Source: Promicromonospora panici
GTDB lineage: Bacteria; Actinomycetota; Actinomycetes; Actinomycetales; Cellulomonadaceae
DNA length: 64,000 nt
Direction: 5' to 3'
Assembly (NCBI RefSeq): GCF_900608595.1
Contig: NZ_UWYY01000005.1
Coordinates: forward strand, 186,001 to 250,000
A program made the translations under genes and the position numbers. Within the stretch, counting starts at the first letter, position 1. Every line of letters begins with the position of its first letter. Under the pieces are notes generated by a model. The model saw only the letters and a list, made by a program, of their open reading frames with translations, was not told where the DNA came from and made no database searches. Shown piece after piece: positions 23,713 through 33,400 of the stretch.

Positions 23713-25455
23713 ATGAAACCACTAGCGAAGCTGGTCGTGACGGCCGCCCTGGCGGCTCTGGTGGGGACGCTCGCGCCCCCGCTCACGGCCCCCGCCTACG
23801 CGGCGGCCGGACAGACCTATTACGTGGCACCGAACGGCAGTGACAGCGCGGCGGGTACGCAGGCCGCTCCCTGGGCGTCGATCGCCCGTGCGCAGTCCGT
23901 GGCCCAGGCCGGTGACACCGTCTACTTCCGGGGCGGCACCTATGCCTACACCCGCGCCAACAGCAGCTGCTCGAGTCAGACCGCCAGGGTCGACGCCATC
24001 ACCCTCAACAAGAGCGGAAGCTCGGGCAACCCGATCCGCTACTGGGCCTACCCGGGCGAGAGGCCGGTCTTCGATTTCTCCGGCATGCGGGACAACTGCC
24101 GGATCAAGGGCTTCAGCGTCACCGGCAACTACCTCCACCTCAAAGGGCTGGAAGTCACCGGCGTGCCGCAGAACAACAATCTCAATGCAGAGTCCTGGGG
24201 TATCTGGGTCTCGGGAAGCAACAACACGTTCGAGCAGCTCGACCTCCACCATCACATGGGGACCGGCCTGTTCATCAACGGTGGCGCCGGCAACCTCGTC
24301 CTCAACACGGACTCGCACGACAACTACGACCCGCGCAGCAGCGACGGGCCCGGCGAGAACGCCGACGGTTTCGGCTCGCACTACACGCCGGCCGGCCGGC
24401 CCGCGAACGTGTTCCGGGGTTGTCGCGCGTGGTGGAACGCCGATGACGGGTACGACCTCATCTCCACGTACTCGCCGGTACTCATCGACCGCTCGTGGGC
24501 CTGGCGCAACGGATACCAGCCGGGCACGACGACGCCCTCCGGCAACGGAGCCGGCTTCAAGGTCGGCGGCTTCGGTGGCGACTACGACACCCGCGCGGTG
24601 AAGCACACCGTCCGCTTCTCGGTCGCGTTCCTGAACAAGTCCGCGGGTTTCTACTCCAACCACCACCCGGTGGCCAACGACTACTTCAACAACACCGGCT
24701 ACGGAAACCACCCCAACTTCAACATGCGCGGGATCGACTCGAGCGGCAACGCCGTCGGCCGCGGGAACCTGCGCAACAACGTGGCCTACACCGGAACGGC
24801 GACGTCGTACCTGAACGGCACCAACGCCTCACACAACTCCTGGAACCTCGGCGTCAGCCTGTCGGACTCCCAGTTCCAGAGTGTGTCGACGTCTGGCTGG
24901 GACGCGCCCCGTCAGGCCGACGGAAGTCTGCCGGTGCTGCCCCACCTCCGTCTCGCGGCGAACAGCGAGCTGATCGACAAGGGCACCGACGTCGGTCTGC
25001 CGTACAACGGAACCGCACCAGACCTCGGCGCCTTCGAGCAGGGCGGCGACGGACCACCGCCCGGGGAGCGCTACGAGGCGGAGACCGCGCCCGCGGTGTG
25101 TCAGGGCACGGTCGACTCGAACCACACCGGCTACTCCGGCAGCGGGTTCTGCAACGGCGACAACACCCTGAGTGCCTACGCGCAGTTCACGGTGACCCCG
25201 GCGACAGCGGGCACGGCGACGGTGGGGGTGCGGTTCGCCAACGGCAGCACCGGTGCGCGGTCGGCGAACGTGGTCGTCAACGGGGCGACGGTGGGGACGG
25301 TCTCGTTCGAGCCCACGGGCGGATGGTCGACGTGGTCCACCAGGACGGTGACCGTGCCGCTGAACGCCGGCAGCAACACCATCCGGTTGAATCCGACCAC
25401 GGCAGCCGGACTGACCAACATCGACTACCTCGACGTCGGAGCTGCCGCTGTCTGA
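23713..25455 (+). CDS. secreted PL9 pectate lyase with C-terminal CBM35
   Basis: A 580-residue exported lyase. The signal peptide is about 1-33 (cleavage near AYAAA). A right-handed parallel beta-helix of PL9 type covers about 36-445: YYVAPNGSDSAAGTQAAPW, the repeated strand-turn units around GWNLVLNTDSHDNYD-like and NADGFGSHY segments, DDGYDLIS and SGNGAGFKVGG, where the Lys is the candidate catalytic base of the family. A CBM35 covers about 453-578. PL9 enzymes cut polygalacturonate or unsubstituted rhamnogalacturonan by calcium-dependent beta-elimination. The ATG at 23713 has GAGGAG six bases upstream; the GTG-TTG codons just before are unlikely starts. Its CBM35 is almost identical in DNA to that of the preceding gene. 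Confidence 0.88.
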   Translation: MKPLAKLVVTAALAALVGTLAPPLTAPAYAAAGQTYYVAPNGSDSAAGTQAAPWASIARAQSVAQAGDTVYFRGGTYAYTRANSSCSSQTARVDAITLNKSGSSGNPIRYWAYPGERPVFDFSGMRDNCRIKGFSVTGNYLHLKGLEVTGVPQNNNLNAESWGIWVSGSNNTFEQLDLHHHMGTGLFINGGAGNLVLNTDSHDNYDPRSSDGPGENADGFGSHYTPAGRPANVFRGCRAWWNADDGYDLISTYSPVLIDRSWAWRNGYQPGTTTPSGNGAGFKVGGFGGDYDTRAVKHTVRFSVAFLNKSAGFYSNHHPVANDYFNNTGYGNHPNFNMRGIDSSGNAVGRGNLRNNVAYTGTATSYLNGTNASHNSWNLGVSLSDSQFQSVSTSGWDAPRQADGSLPVLPHLRLAANSELIDKGTDVGLPYNGTAPDLGAFEQGGDGPPPGERYEAETAPAVCQGTVDSNHTGYSGSGFCNGDNTLSAYAQFTVTPATAGTATVGVRFANGSTGARSANVVVNGATVGTVSFEPTGGWSTWSTRTVTVPLNAGSNTIRLNPTTAAGLTNIDYLDVGAAAV

Positions 25456-25525
25456 CGTCTGCCGCCAGCACCCCTCTCGCAGTCCGCTGAACCCCAACAT
25501 GTTCCCTACATCCAAGGAGTCAACG

Positions 25526-26875
25526 ATGACGATGCAACGAAGGACTTTCCTCCGCGTGAGCGCGGCCGGAGCGGCGGGCGTGGGCCTGTCCCTGCTCGGC
25601 GCGGGCTCTGCGCTGGGCGCCGGACCGGCGCTCGGCGTCAAACCGGCGGCCGGCGCCGGGCTGTTGGACACGGCACCGACCACACCGTTCAGGGTCGGTG
25701 TACGCCGGTACAACTGGACCCGCGGCAGCCGCGCGGTCACCACCTACGTCTACTACCCCGCCGCAGGTACCCCTGGTGGCAACCCCGTCACGGACGCCCC
25801 GGTCGCCGACGGTGTCTTCCCGGTCTACAACTTCACCCACGGCTTCCAGAGCAGCCCCCAGAACTCCCTGTTCATCATCCGGGCCCTGGCCGCGGCGGGC
25901 TTCGTCGTCCCTGCCCCGCACTTCAACCACAACTTCGAGGACGTCAACAACGGCAACGCCTCCCGCGACGTCTCCCAGGCCATCACCAACACCCTGGCGC
26001 TCAACACGAGCGGACCGCTGGCCGGGCACATCAACACCGGCATCGGCGTCGGGGTCTCGGGCCACTCCCTGGGCGGCATGATCACCCACGGCCTGCTGAC
26101 CGCCTGGCCCGACAGCCGGATCATCTCCGCCAACCCGCAGTCCTGCGAGGACATGGGCAACCCCGCCGCCTCGGTCTCCGCCAAGGTCCTGTTCGTCCAC
26201 GGCGACCGCGACGACCTCACGCAGTACTCCTCGGCCCGGCAGGCCTACACGGAGATGAGCTGGCCCAAGGCGTTCCTCACCTTCGTCGGCGGCAGCCACA
26301 CCAGCTTCTGGAGCGACAACCGCTTCCCGACCACCGTCGTCGACTGGGCCCGCTGGACCATGTACGGCGACACCGCCGCCCGGGATCGTCTCCCCGCCGA
26401 CGCGGCCGGCGCCAACACCAGGTGGGAGGCCCAGCTGGGCGGCGACACGCCCGGCGGCCCCGGTCTCTACACCCTGGTGGCCCAGCACAGCGGCAAGCAC
26501 GCCGACATCGCCGGGATCTCCACGGCTGCCGGGGCCCTGCTGCAACAGTGGTCGTCCACCAGCGGGAACAACCAGCAGTTCGAGTTCATCGACGCCGGCG
26601 ACGGCCACGTCAAGATCAAAGCGCGGCACTCGGGCCTGGTCCTCCAGGTCGCGAGCAACACCAGCGGGGCCGACATCACCCAGCAGGCCGACACCGGCGC
26701 CACCAGCCAGCACTGGCGCCTCACGGAGCACGGCGGGGGCGTCGTCAGCATCATCAACCGGCAGTCCGGCCTGGCCATGGACGTCTGGGAGCACTCGACC
26801 GCCAACGGCGCCCGCATCTCCCAGTACACCTACAGCGGCGGCCCCAACCAACGCTTCACCCGCCGCAGCGTCTGA
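25526..26875 (+). CDS. Tat-exported alpha/beta-hydrolase (cutinase/lipase-like esterase) with CBM13
   Basis: A 449-residue exported esterase. A twin-arginine signal (QRRTFLRVSAAGAAG) is followed by an Ala/Gly-rich linker. The alpha/beta-hydrolase domain spans about 55-305: oxyanion region NFTHGFQSS, nucleophile Ser181 in SGHSLGG, acid Asp in FVHGDRDDLT (227-230) and His258 in GGSHTSFW. This layout resembles dienelactone-hydrolase-like and cutinase/PET-hydrolase-like enzymes. A CBM13 trefoil at about 315-449 carries NQQF, SQHW and NQRF repeats. In this setting removal of acetyl, methyl or feruloyl groups from pectin or hemicellulose is plausible; cutin is an alternative. AAGGAG lies seven bases before the ATG. 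Confidence 0.85.
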   Translation: MTMQRRTFLRVSAAGAAGVGLSLLGAGSALGAGPALGVKPAAGAGLLDTAPTTPFRVGVRRYNWTRGSRAVTTYVYYPAAGTPGGNPVTDAPVADGVFPVYNFTHGFQSSPQNSLFIIRALAAAGFVVPAPHFNHNFEDVNNGNASRDVSQAITNTLALNTSGPLAGHINTGIGVGVSGHSLGGMITHGLLTAWPDSRIISANPQSCEDMGNPAASVSAKVLFVHGDRDDLTQYSSARQAYTEMSWPKAFLTFVGGSHTSFWSDNRFPTTVVDWARWTMYGDTAARDRLPADAAGANTRWEAQLGGDTPGGPGLYTLVAQHSGKHADIAGISTAAGALLQQWSSTSGNNQQFEFIDAGDGHVKIKARHSGLVLQVASNTSGADITQQADTGATSQHWRLTEHGGGVVSIINRQSGLAMDVWEHSTANGARISQYTYSGGPNQRFTRRSV

Positions 26876-26900
26876 CGCCCGTCCGACGTGCGCCTGCCGT

Positions 26901-26939
26901 GTGGTGGGGCGGGCCGATGACCCGGTCCTGCCCCACCAC
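26901..26939 (+). terminator. hairpin terminator between esterase and CE12 genes
   Basis: Arms 26901-26913 and 26927-26939 (GTGGTGGGGCGGG pairing with CCTGCCCCACCAC, one G-U pair) with a 13-base loop, 25 bases after the esterase stop. Confidence 0.6.
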
Positions 26940-27047
26940 TCGTCGGGCACCTCCCAGGGCAGTACCAGTGCCCCGGCAAGCTGCGCGCCCCCGTCGTCCG
27001 GGCGCCCTGTCGTCCAGGCGATTCGATCACTCTTCCGGAGGTCAATC

Positions 27048-28523
27048 ATGCGTTCACCCAGGCAGCGTGCCGTGCTGTTCTCTGCAGGACTTGCCGCAGC
27101 ACTGGTCGGCGGCGGTCTCATGGCCATCCCGTCCGTGGCGTCCGCCGCCGTGGCGGAGACGCGCTACGAGGCCGAAGCGGCGCCGGCCACCTGCGACGGG
27201 CTCATCGAGTCCAACCACACCGGCTATACCGGCACCGGGTTCTGCAACGCCGCCAACGAGGTCGGCGCGGCGGCGCAGTTCACGGTGAGTGCGGCGGCCG
27301 CCGGCACGGCGACGATCGCCGTCCGCTATGCCAACGGCGCGACTGCCAACCGTCCCACGGACGTTGTGGTCAACGGCGTCACCGCGCTGTCGATGCCGTT
27401 CGAGCCCACCGGCGGCTGGACCGGCTGGACCACGAAGACGGCAGCCGTGCAGCTGAACCAGGGCACCAACACGATCCGGCTCAGCCCCACCAGCGCCACC
27501 GGCCTGCCCAATGTCGACCGCCTCGACGTCGAGGCCGGCTCGTCGACCCAGCCACCCGGCTGGCCGACGCAGTGCGCCCGCAGCACGCCCATCGTCTGTC
27601 ACTTCGACGTCGCTCCCGGCAACTACACCGTCACCGCATGGATGGGCGACCGTGACACGGCCGGCAACACCTCGATGTCGGTGGAGGCCCGCCGACGCGT
27701 CCTGCCCGCGGTCAGCACCGCGGCCGGCACGATCACCCAGCACACCTTCACCATCAACGTCCGGCAGCCAGAAGGCCAGCCGACCGGCCAGGGCGGGACG
27801 GGTAACCCCGGGCTGGACATCACCTTCGCCGGTTCGGCGCCGAAGCTGTCCGGCCTGACCGTGCAGGCCGCCACGAACCCCCTGGTGGTGTACTTGGCGG
27901 GTGACTCCACGACATGTGACCAGGCGGTCGCACCGTGGACCGGTTGGGGACAGCTCCTGCCCGCGCAGGTAGCGGGGGGCGCAGTCGTCGCCAACTACGG
28001 GGACTCCGGCGAGAGCTCGGGGAGCTTCCTGGGCAACTCGGCACTGTTCCCGACCATGAAGCCGCTGATCAAGCGGAACGACCTGGTCCTCATCCAGTTC
28101 GGACACAACGACAAGTCCACGTCGGCCTCGGCGTTCCGCGGCAACCTCACGTCCATGATCAACCAGGTGCGGGAACGGGGTGGCGTACCCGTGCTGGTCA
28201 CACCACCGGTGCGGCGGCACTTCGACGGCAACCGGCTCACGCCCACCGCGCAGCACGTCAACGGCGTGGGCGTCGACCTGCCGGCGGAGATGCGCCGGCT
28301 CGGCACCACGCTCGACGTGCCGGTCATCGATCTGACCGCCAAGAGCAAGGCGCTGGTGGAGTCGCTGGGTCCGAGCGAGTCCGCCAGGCTCTACCTGCGG
28401 CTGGCCGAGGACGGCTACAAGGACGACACCCACTTCTCCGAGTACGGCGCCGGGAAGATGGCTGACCTGGTCGTCGAGGGAGTCCGCGAACACAACCTGT
28501 CTCTGGTCAGCTACCTACGCTGA
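27048..28523 (+). CDS. secreted CE12 rhamnogalacturonan acetylesterase with N-terminal CBM35
   Basis: A 491-residue exported esterase. The signal peptide is 1-33 (cleavage near ASAAVA). CBM35 covers about 38-163 (RYEAEAAPATCDGLIESNHT). A small beta-sandwich follows at about 170-275 (PIVCHFDVAPGNYTVTAWMGD), the N-terminal domain found in many rhamnogalacturonan acetylesterases. The SGNH hydrolase domain spans about 278-491, with nucleophile Ser287 in AGDST, the Gly and Asn blocks (NYGDSGESS, QFGHNDKS) and the Asp/His pair in DDTHFSEYG. It would remove acetyl groups from galacturonate in rhamnogalacturonan I so that PL11 can act. GGAGG lies seven bases before the ATG. The gene ends at a strong hairpin that closes the pectin block. 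Confidence 0.9.
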   Translation: MRSPRQRAVLFSAGLAAALVGGGLMAIPSVASAAVAETRYEAEAAPATCDGLIESNHTGYTGTGFCNAANEVGAAAQFTVSAAAAGTATIAVRYANGATANRPTDVVVNGVTALSMPFEPTGGWTGWTTKTAAVQLNQGTNTIRLSPTSATGLPNVDRLDVEAGSSTQPPGWPTQCARSTPIVCHFDVAPGNYTVTAWMGDRDTAGNTSMSVEARRRVLPAVSTAAGTITQHTFTINVRQPEGQPTGQGGTGNPGLDITFAGSAPKLSGLTVQAATNPLVVYLAGDSTTCDQAVAPWTGWGQLLPAQVAGGAVVANYGDSGESSGSFLGNSALFPTMKPLIKRNDLVLIQFGHNDKSTSASAFRGNLTSMINQVRERGGVPVLVTPPVRRHFDGNRLTPTAQHVNGVGVDLPAEMRRLGTTLDVPVIDLTAKSKALVESLGPSESARLYLRLAEDGYKDDTHFSEYGAGKMADLVVEGVREHNLSLVSYLR

Positions 28524-28556
28524 GGTGGACGCGGTCTGACCCGTCCACGGAGGCCG

Positions 28557-28593
28557 ACGGCGGTAGCCCTCCCCCGGCGAGGGCTACCGCCGT
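28557..28593. terminator. 15-bp bidirectional hairpin between CE12 and recD
   Basis: Arms 28557-28571 and 28579-28593 are perfect complements with a 7-base loop. The hairpin lies 34 bases after the CE12 stop and overlaps the last codons of recD on the other strand, so it can serve both convergent transcripts. Confidence 0.75.
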
Positions 28594-30449
28594 GCGCCAG
28601 CCTGGAGCCGGCCCGGCTCCGCTCCCAGCCGCACCGCCAGCCCGCTCGCCCGTCGCGCCCGCCGCAGAACGGCCGCCCGCACCGCCTCCGGCGTCCCGAC
28701 AACCCGCACGCGCCGTCGCGCCCGCGTCACCGCCGTGTAGAACAGCTCGCGCGTGAGTAGCGGCGAGGCCTCGTCCGGCAGCAGCACCGTCACGGCCTCG
28801 GCCTGGCTGCCCTGGCTCTTGTGCACCGTCATGGCGTGCAGCGTCTCGACATCGCCCAGGCGGGAGACCGCGAACGACGCGCCCCCGCTGATGTGGGCAC
28901 GCAGTGCCTCGCCCTCGGCGACCACCACGCCGGTGTCGCCGTTGAACAGGCCCAGGCTGTAGTCGTTCGCGGTGACCAGCACCGGCCGCCCCGCGTACCA
29001 CTCCGTGCCGACCGCGGCGCCGAGGTAGGCCCCGGAGGCCTCGCCGAGCCGGCGCTCGACCTGCCGGTTCCAGTGCGCCGCGCCCCACGGGCCCTCCCGG
29101 TGGGCGCACAGCAGCCGGTGCCGCTCGGCCATGTCGAGCGCCCCGGCCGCGTCGCCCGCGAGCGCCAGGCCGCGGACGTCGAGCGCATGCCGCGCCAGCT
29201 CGTCCTGGAGGCGGGCGAGCCCGGCGGCGTCGTCAGGGCGCACGAGCTGCACGACGCCGTCGTCCGCGGTCAGCGCGGCGAGCACCGCCTCCGGGTCGCC
29301 GTCCTGGATCGCGGCGGCCAGCCGCGTGATCGCCGCGCTCTCCGACCGGTGGTCGGTGACCAGGGCCGCCACGACGCCGTCGTCGTGCTCCCCGAGCCCG
29401 GCGACCAGGTCGGCGAGCACGGCACCGGCCTCGACGGACGCGAGCTGGTCGGGGTCGCCCACCAGAACGAGCCGCGCGTCGGGACGCACCGCCTCCAGCA
29501 GCCGGGCCATGAGGGTGAGCGAGACCATGGACGTCTCGTCGACCACGACGACGTCGTGCGGCAGGCGGTTGGAGCGGTCGTGCCGGAACCGGGTGCTCGA
29601 CCCGGGCCGCCAGCCCAGCAGCCGGTGCAGCGTGCCCGCCTGGAGCCCGGCGAGCCGACGCCGGTCGTCGGCGGTGAACTCCGGTCGGCCGGTCACCGGG
29701 TGAGCGCGGAGGGAATCGGCCACCGCCTCCTGCATCCGCGCGGCCGCCTTCCCGGTGGGCGCGGCGAGCGCGATGCGCAGGCGGCGTCCGCCGGTGTGCT
29801 CGGCCTGCTCCGCCAGCAGGGCGAGCAGGCCGGCGACCGTCGTCGTCTTGCCGCGGCCGGGGCCGCCGGTGAGCACGGTGGTCAGGCGACGCGCGGTGGA
29901 CAGTGCCGCCGTGCGCTGCTCGGCGTACGCGTCGCCGGGGAACAGACGCGCCGCGCTGTCCTCGAGCAGGGCGTCGTCGACCGCCGGGGCGGGCGCCGCG
30001 AGCCGGGCGACGAGGTCGTCTCGCACCTGCCGCTCCTCGCGCCAGTACCGGTCGAGGTAGAGCAGGCCGAGGTCGGCTCGCACCACCGAACGCTCGGCGA
30101 GCGGGCTGGCCGCTACCCGGTCGAGCCAGCTGTCGGCGGGCGGCCAGGGCAGCGCTGCCTCGTCCGGCCCGCTCCCGCGGGAGGCCCCGCCCTCGGCCGA
30201 GCCGTCGCCGAACCCACCGAGGTCCACGCACACCGAACCCTGCCGCACCGCGCGCACCGCGAGCGCGATCGCGAGCCGCACGGTCTCGTCGTCCTCGCCG
30301 ACGATCTCTGCCATGCGGCGGGCGACGTGCACGTCGGCCCCGGTGAGCACACCGGCTTCGTTGAAGGTGCGCAGCAGCCCGGTCGCGCCACGCGCCAGTC
30401 GGGCGTCGAAGGGGTCGTCGCTGGTCCAGCGCTCGATCGCCGGGTTCAT
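28584..30449 (-). CDS. recD: exodeoxyribonuclease V subunit alpha (RecD)
   Basis: A 621-residue SF1B helicase, the 5'-3' motor of the RecBCD double-strand-break repair machine. The N-terminal domain (1-150) is followed by Walker A GGPGRGKTTT near residue 195, APTGKAAARMQE (motif Ia), VVVDETSMVS (motif II), LVGDPDQLASV (motif III) and the C-terminal motifs MTVHKSQGSQAEAVTVLL and FYTAVTRARRRVRVVG. The start at 30449 overlaps the recB stop (ATGA), so translation is coupled. It is last in a recC-recB-recD operon. Confidence 0.95.
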   Translation of the reverse strand: MNPAIERWTSDDPFDARLARGATGLLRTFNEAGVLTGADVHVARRMAEIVGEDDETVRLAIALAVRAVRQGSVCVDLGGFGDGSAEGGASRGSGPDEAALPWPPADSWLDRVAASPLAERSVVRADLGLLYLDRYWREERQVRDDLVARLAAPAPAVDDALLEDSAARLFPGDAYAEQRTAALSTARRLTTVLTGGPGRGKTTTVAGLLALLAEQAEHTGGRRLRIALAAPTGKAAARMQEAVADSLRAHPVTGRPEFTADDRRRLAGLQAGTLHRLLGWRPGSSTRFRHDRSNRLPHDVVVVDETSMVSLTLMARLLEAVRPDARLVLVGDPDQLASVEAGAVLADLVAGLGEHDDGVVAALVTDHRSESAAITRLAAAIQDGDPEAVLAALTADDGVVQLVRPDDAAGLARLQDELARHALDVRGLALAGDAAGALDMAERHRLLCAHREGPWGAAHWNRQVERRLGEASGAYLGAAVGTEWYAGRPVLVTANDYSLGLFNGDTGVVVAEGEALRAHISGGASFAVSRLGDVETLHAMTVHKSQGSQAEAVTVLLPDEASPLLTRELFYTAVTRARRRVRVVGTPEAVRAAVLRRARRASGLAVRLGAEPGRLQAGARR

Positions 30450-33400
30450 GCGGCCTCCTCCGCTGCGGCGCCGGCGAGCAGGTCCGACAGCGCCACCAGG
30501 AGCGCCGCCGGCGGCTGCCACGAGAACACGCCCGCGGGACTGCCGTCCGAGCCGGGGCCGCCGCCCGCCTCGGGTGTGTCCGGCCCCGCCATGCCGCGCA
30601 CGAACAGGTAGAGCACCCCGCCCAGGTGAGTCTCGGGATCGTAGCCGGGCAGCCGCCAGCGCAGGTAGCGGTGCAGCACCACGCCGTAGAGCAGGGCCTG
30701 CAGGGGGTAGTGCGAGTGCAGCATGGCCTCGGCCATCCGGTCCCGGGAGTAGTCGGCGACGGCGGGGCCGAGGAAGTTCGTCTTGTAGTCGACGACGACG
30801 AACTTCCCCGCCGGCAGCCTGAGGACGACGTCGACCGAGCCCGTGAGGTAGCCGCGCAGCGCCTGGTCCCCCAGGGCGGGCTGCTCGAGCCGGTCGGCGT
30901 AGGCGGCGAGCGGGTCGTCGGCGGGCAGGTGGGCACGCAGCATCGGCGCGAGGTCCCCCAGCTTCGCCTCGGCCCGACCAGTACCGCGGCGAGGCCCGCC
31001 GAGGTCGCCCCCGGTCAGCGGCAGCTCGAACGTCAGCTCGCGGAGCCGGTCCCGCAGGCCGATCTCGCCCAGTGTCAGCCCCCCGGCCAGCGGGCCGAGC
31101 GGCGTGTGATGCAGCGGCAGGAGCCCTTCGGCGAGCGCCGCGGGGTCGGCCTGGACGGGCCACCAGCGCAGCTGTTCGGTGACGTGACCCAGGAGCTCGG
31201 CGCGCAGGTCGGGCGCGAACGGGTCGGCGTCCTCCAGCACCGCGTGCACGAGCGACCCGAAGGCGGCGCCCATGGGCAGGTCGGCCATCGGTGACGTCTC
31301 GGCGGCGTCGGGTACGGCCGGCTCGTCGACGCCGGAGATGCCGGTCTCGGGTGCGTCCGGCTCGTCGTCCTTGCCGGCAGCCTCGGGTTCGCTGCTCACA
31401 CCCGCGCCCGCTCCCCCGCCCGCTCCCGAACCGTCGTCGCCGGCCGCGATGAGGCCGCTGTAGGAGGTGCGCCGCCACCCGGTGTCGACGGCGCGGTCGA
31501 AGGTGCGCGCCTCGAACGGAGCGTGCCGGTCCGCCGGGGCGGGCGCGGACGCCTCGGCGGGCACCGCGAGCTCGGCCGCGGGACCGCCGAGCTCCTGGAG
31601 CAGCCCCAGCACGCGCGTGGCGTAGGTGTCGTCCTTGACCGGCTGCGTGCCGGGCACCTCCCGCGTTCCGGGGGTCCGGCCGAACAGGAGGCGGTGCAGC
31701 CCGCTGGTCGGGGTGCTCGACGTCGGCGCCCACCACGCCACGACCTGCGACTGCGCGCGGGTCAGGGCCACGTAGAGCTTGCGGAGCTCCTCGCCGTCCT
31801 CCTCCGCACGGTGCGCGGCGCAATGGGCGTCCCAGCGCGCGCCCGAGCCCGAGACGTCGATCGTGCGGGCGCCGCGCTCGTCGTGGTAGAGCGCGATCTC
31901 GACCGGGCGCGCGTAGTTGTCGTAGCCGAACGGCAGGTACACCACCGGATACTGCAGCCCCTTGCTGCCGTGCACGGTGACGATCTGCACGGCCGCGGCG
32001 TCGGAGTCCAGACGGCGCGGCCGCTCGGCCGTGCCCGTCCGGCGCCGCTCGTCGCGGAACCAGGCCAGCAGGGCGGTCAGGCCGAGCGACTCGGTGACGC
32101 TCACCTCGTGCAAGAGCTGCCCCAGGTGGCGGACGTCGGTCAGCAGCCGCTCGCCCTCGGCCTGCGCCAGCACCCGGCTGCTCAGCCCGCGCTCCTCGGC
32201 CGCCTCCAGGAGAGCGGCCACGCCCCGGTGGCGGAGCAGGAGCGCCCAGCCGCGCAGGGTGTCGGCGTCGCGGGCGGTCAGGTCCTCGCCGCCCGCGTCG
32301 AGCTCGGCGGCAGTGCGGCCGAGGAAGGGCGTGAGGGCCGCGGCGCGCACGAGCCCCGAGCGGTGCGGGGACTCCAGGGCCTCCAGCAGTGTCAGCCACT
32401 CGTCGGCGGCGGGCGTCTCGAACACGTCGCCGCCGGGCATCACGGCCGTGACGCCGCGCTCGGCGAGCGCGTCCTGCACGAGCCGGCCGTGCGCCCGCGC
32501 CGAGACGAGGACGGCGACGTCGCCGGGCACCAGCGGGCGTCCGTCCCACGTCGCGCCTGAGGCGAGCAGGCCCGCGACGTCAGCGGCGAGGTCCGTCGCG
32601 ACGTGCTCGCGTGCCGGGGCGGCCTTGATGAGGCCCTTGTACTGGGGCAGACCCTCGCGCAGCACCTGCCGCAGCCGGAGCGGCGCCGGGTGCGGCGCCC
32701 CGGACAGCCGGCTGGCCCCGCCCTCGGCCGTCACCGGGTGCACCACGATCTCCTCGTGGCCGAGGGCCGCGTTACCCAGCAGCACGCCAAGGGTGTCGAC
32801 CAGCGGCGCGTCCGAGCGCCAGTTGCTGCCGAGCGTCGCGCGGGTGGTGGCGTGCCGCGCGGCGTCGAGGTAGGCGACGACGTCGCCGCCGCGGAAGGCG
32901 TAGATGGCCTGCTTCGGGTCGCCGACCAGCACCATGGCCTCGGCCTGCGACTCCGACGGGCCGGAGCCGAAGGCCCGCTCCAGCACCTGCCACTGCACGG
33001 GGTCGGTGTCCTGGAACTCGTCGACGAGCACGACTTTCCAGCGTTCGCGCATCCGCGCGCCGACGGCGCTGCCACCGTCAGCCGATGCCGGGTCGAGGGC
33101 GTCGGCGAGCCGGCCGAGCAGGTCGTCGTAGGACAGGATGCCGAGGCGCCGCTTGCGCCGCTCCATCTCGGCACGCACCTCGCGGGCGAAGGAGACGCGT
33201 GCCGAGCCGACGGCGTCGGCCGGGTCGGCGTCGGCGAGCGCTGCGCGCGGGTCCTCGATCGCGGCGACCGCGACCTTGAGGGCGCCGGCCCGGTCGAAGG
33301 GCGGCGGCTCGGGGGCGTTGCCGTACCGCTGCAGGTAGAGGTCGTCGACCACCTCGACGGTGAGCTCGGTCAGGGACTCGACCAGCTCGGCCCCGGGCTC

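Noticed and set aside
30450..32549. Apparent 1321-residue recD-containing protein
   Set aside because: The N-terminal 700 codons are a shadow of recB; RecD homology begins at ATG 30449, which overlaps the recB stop.
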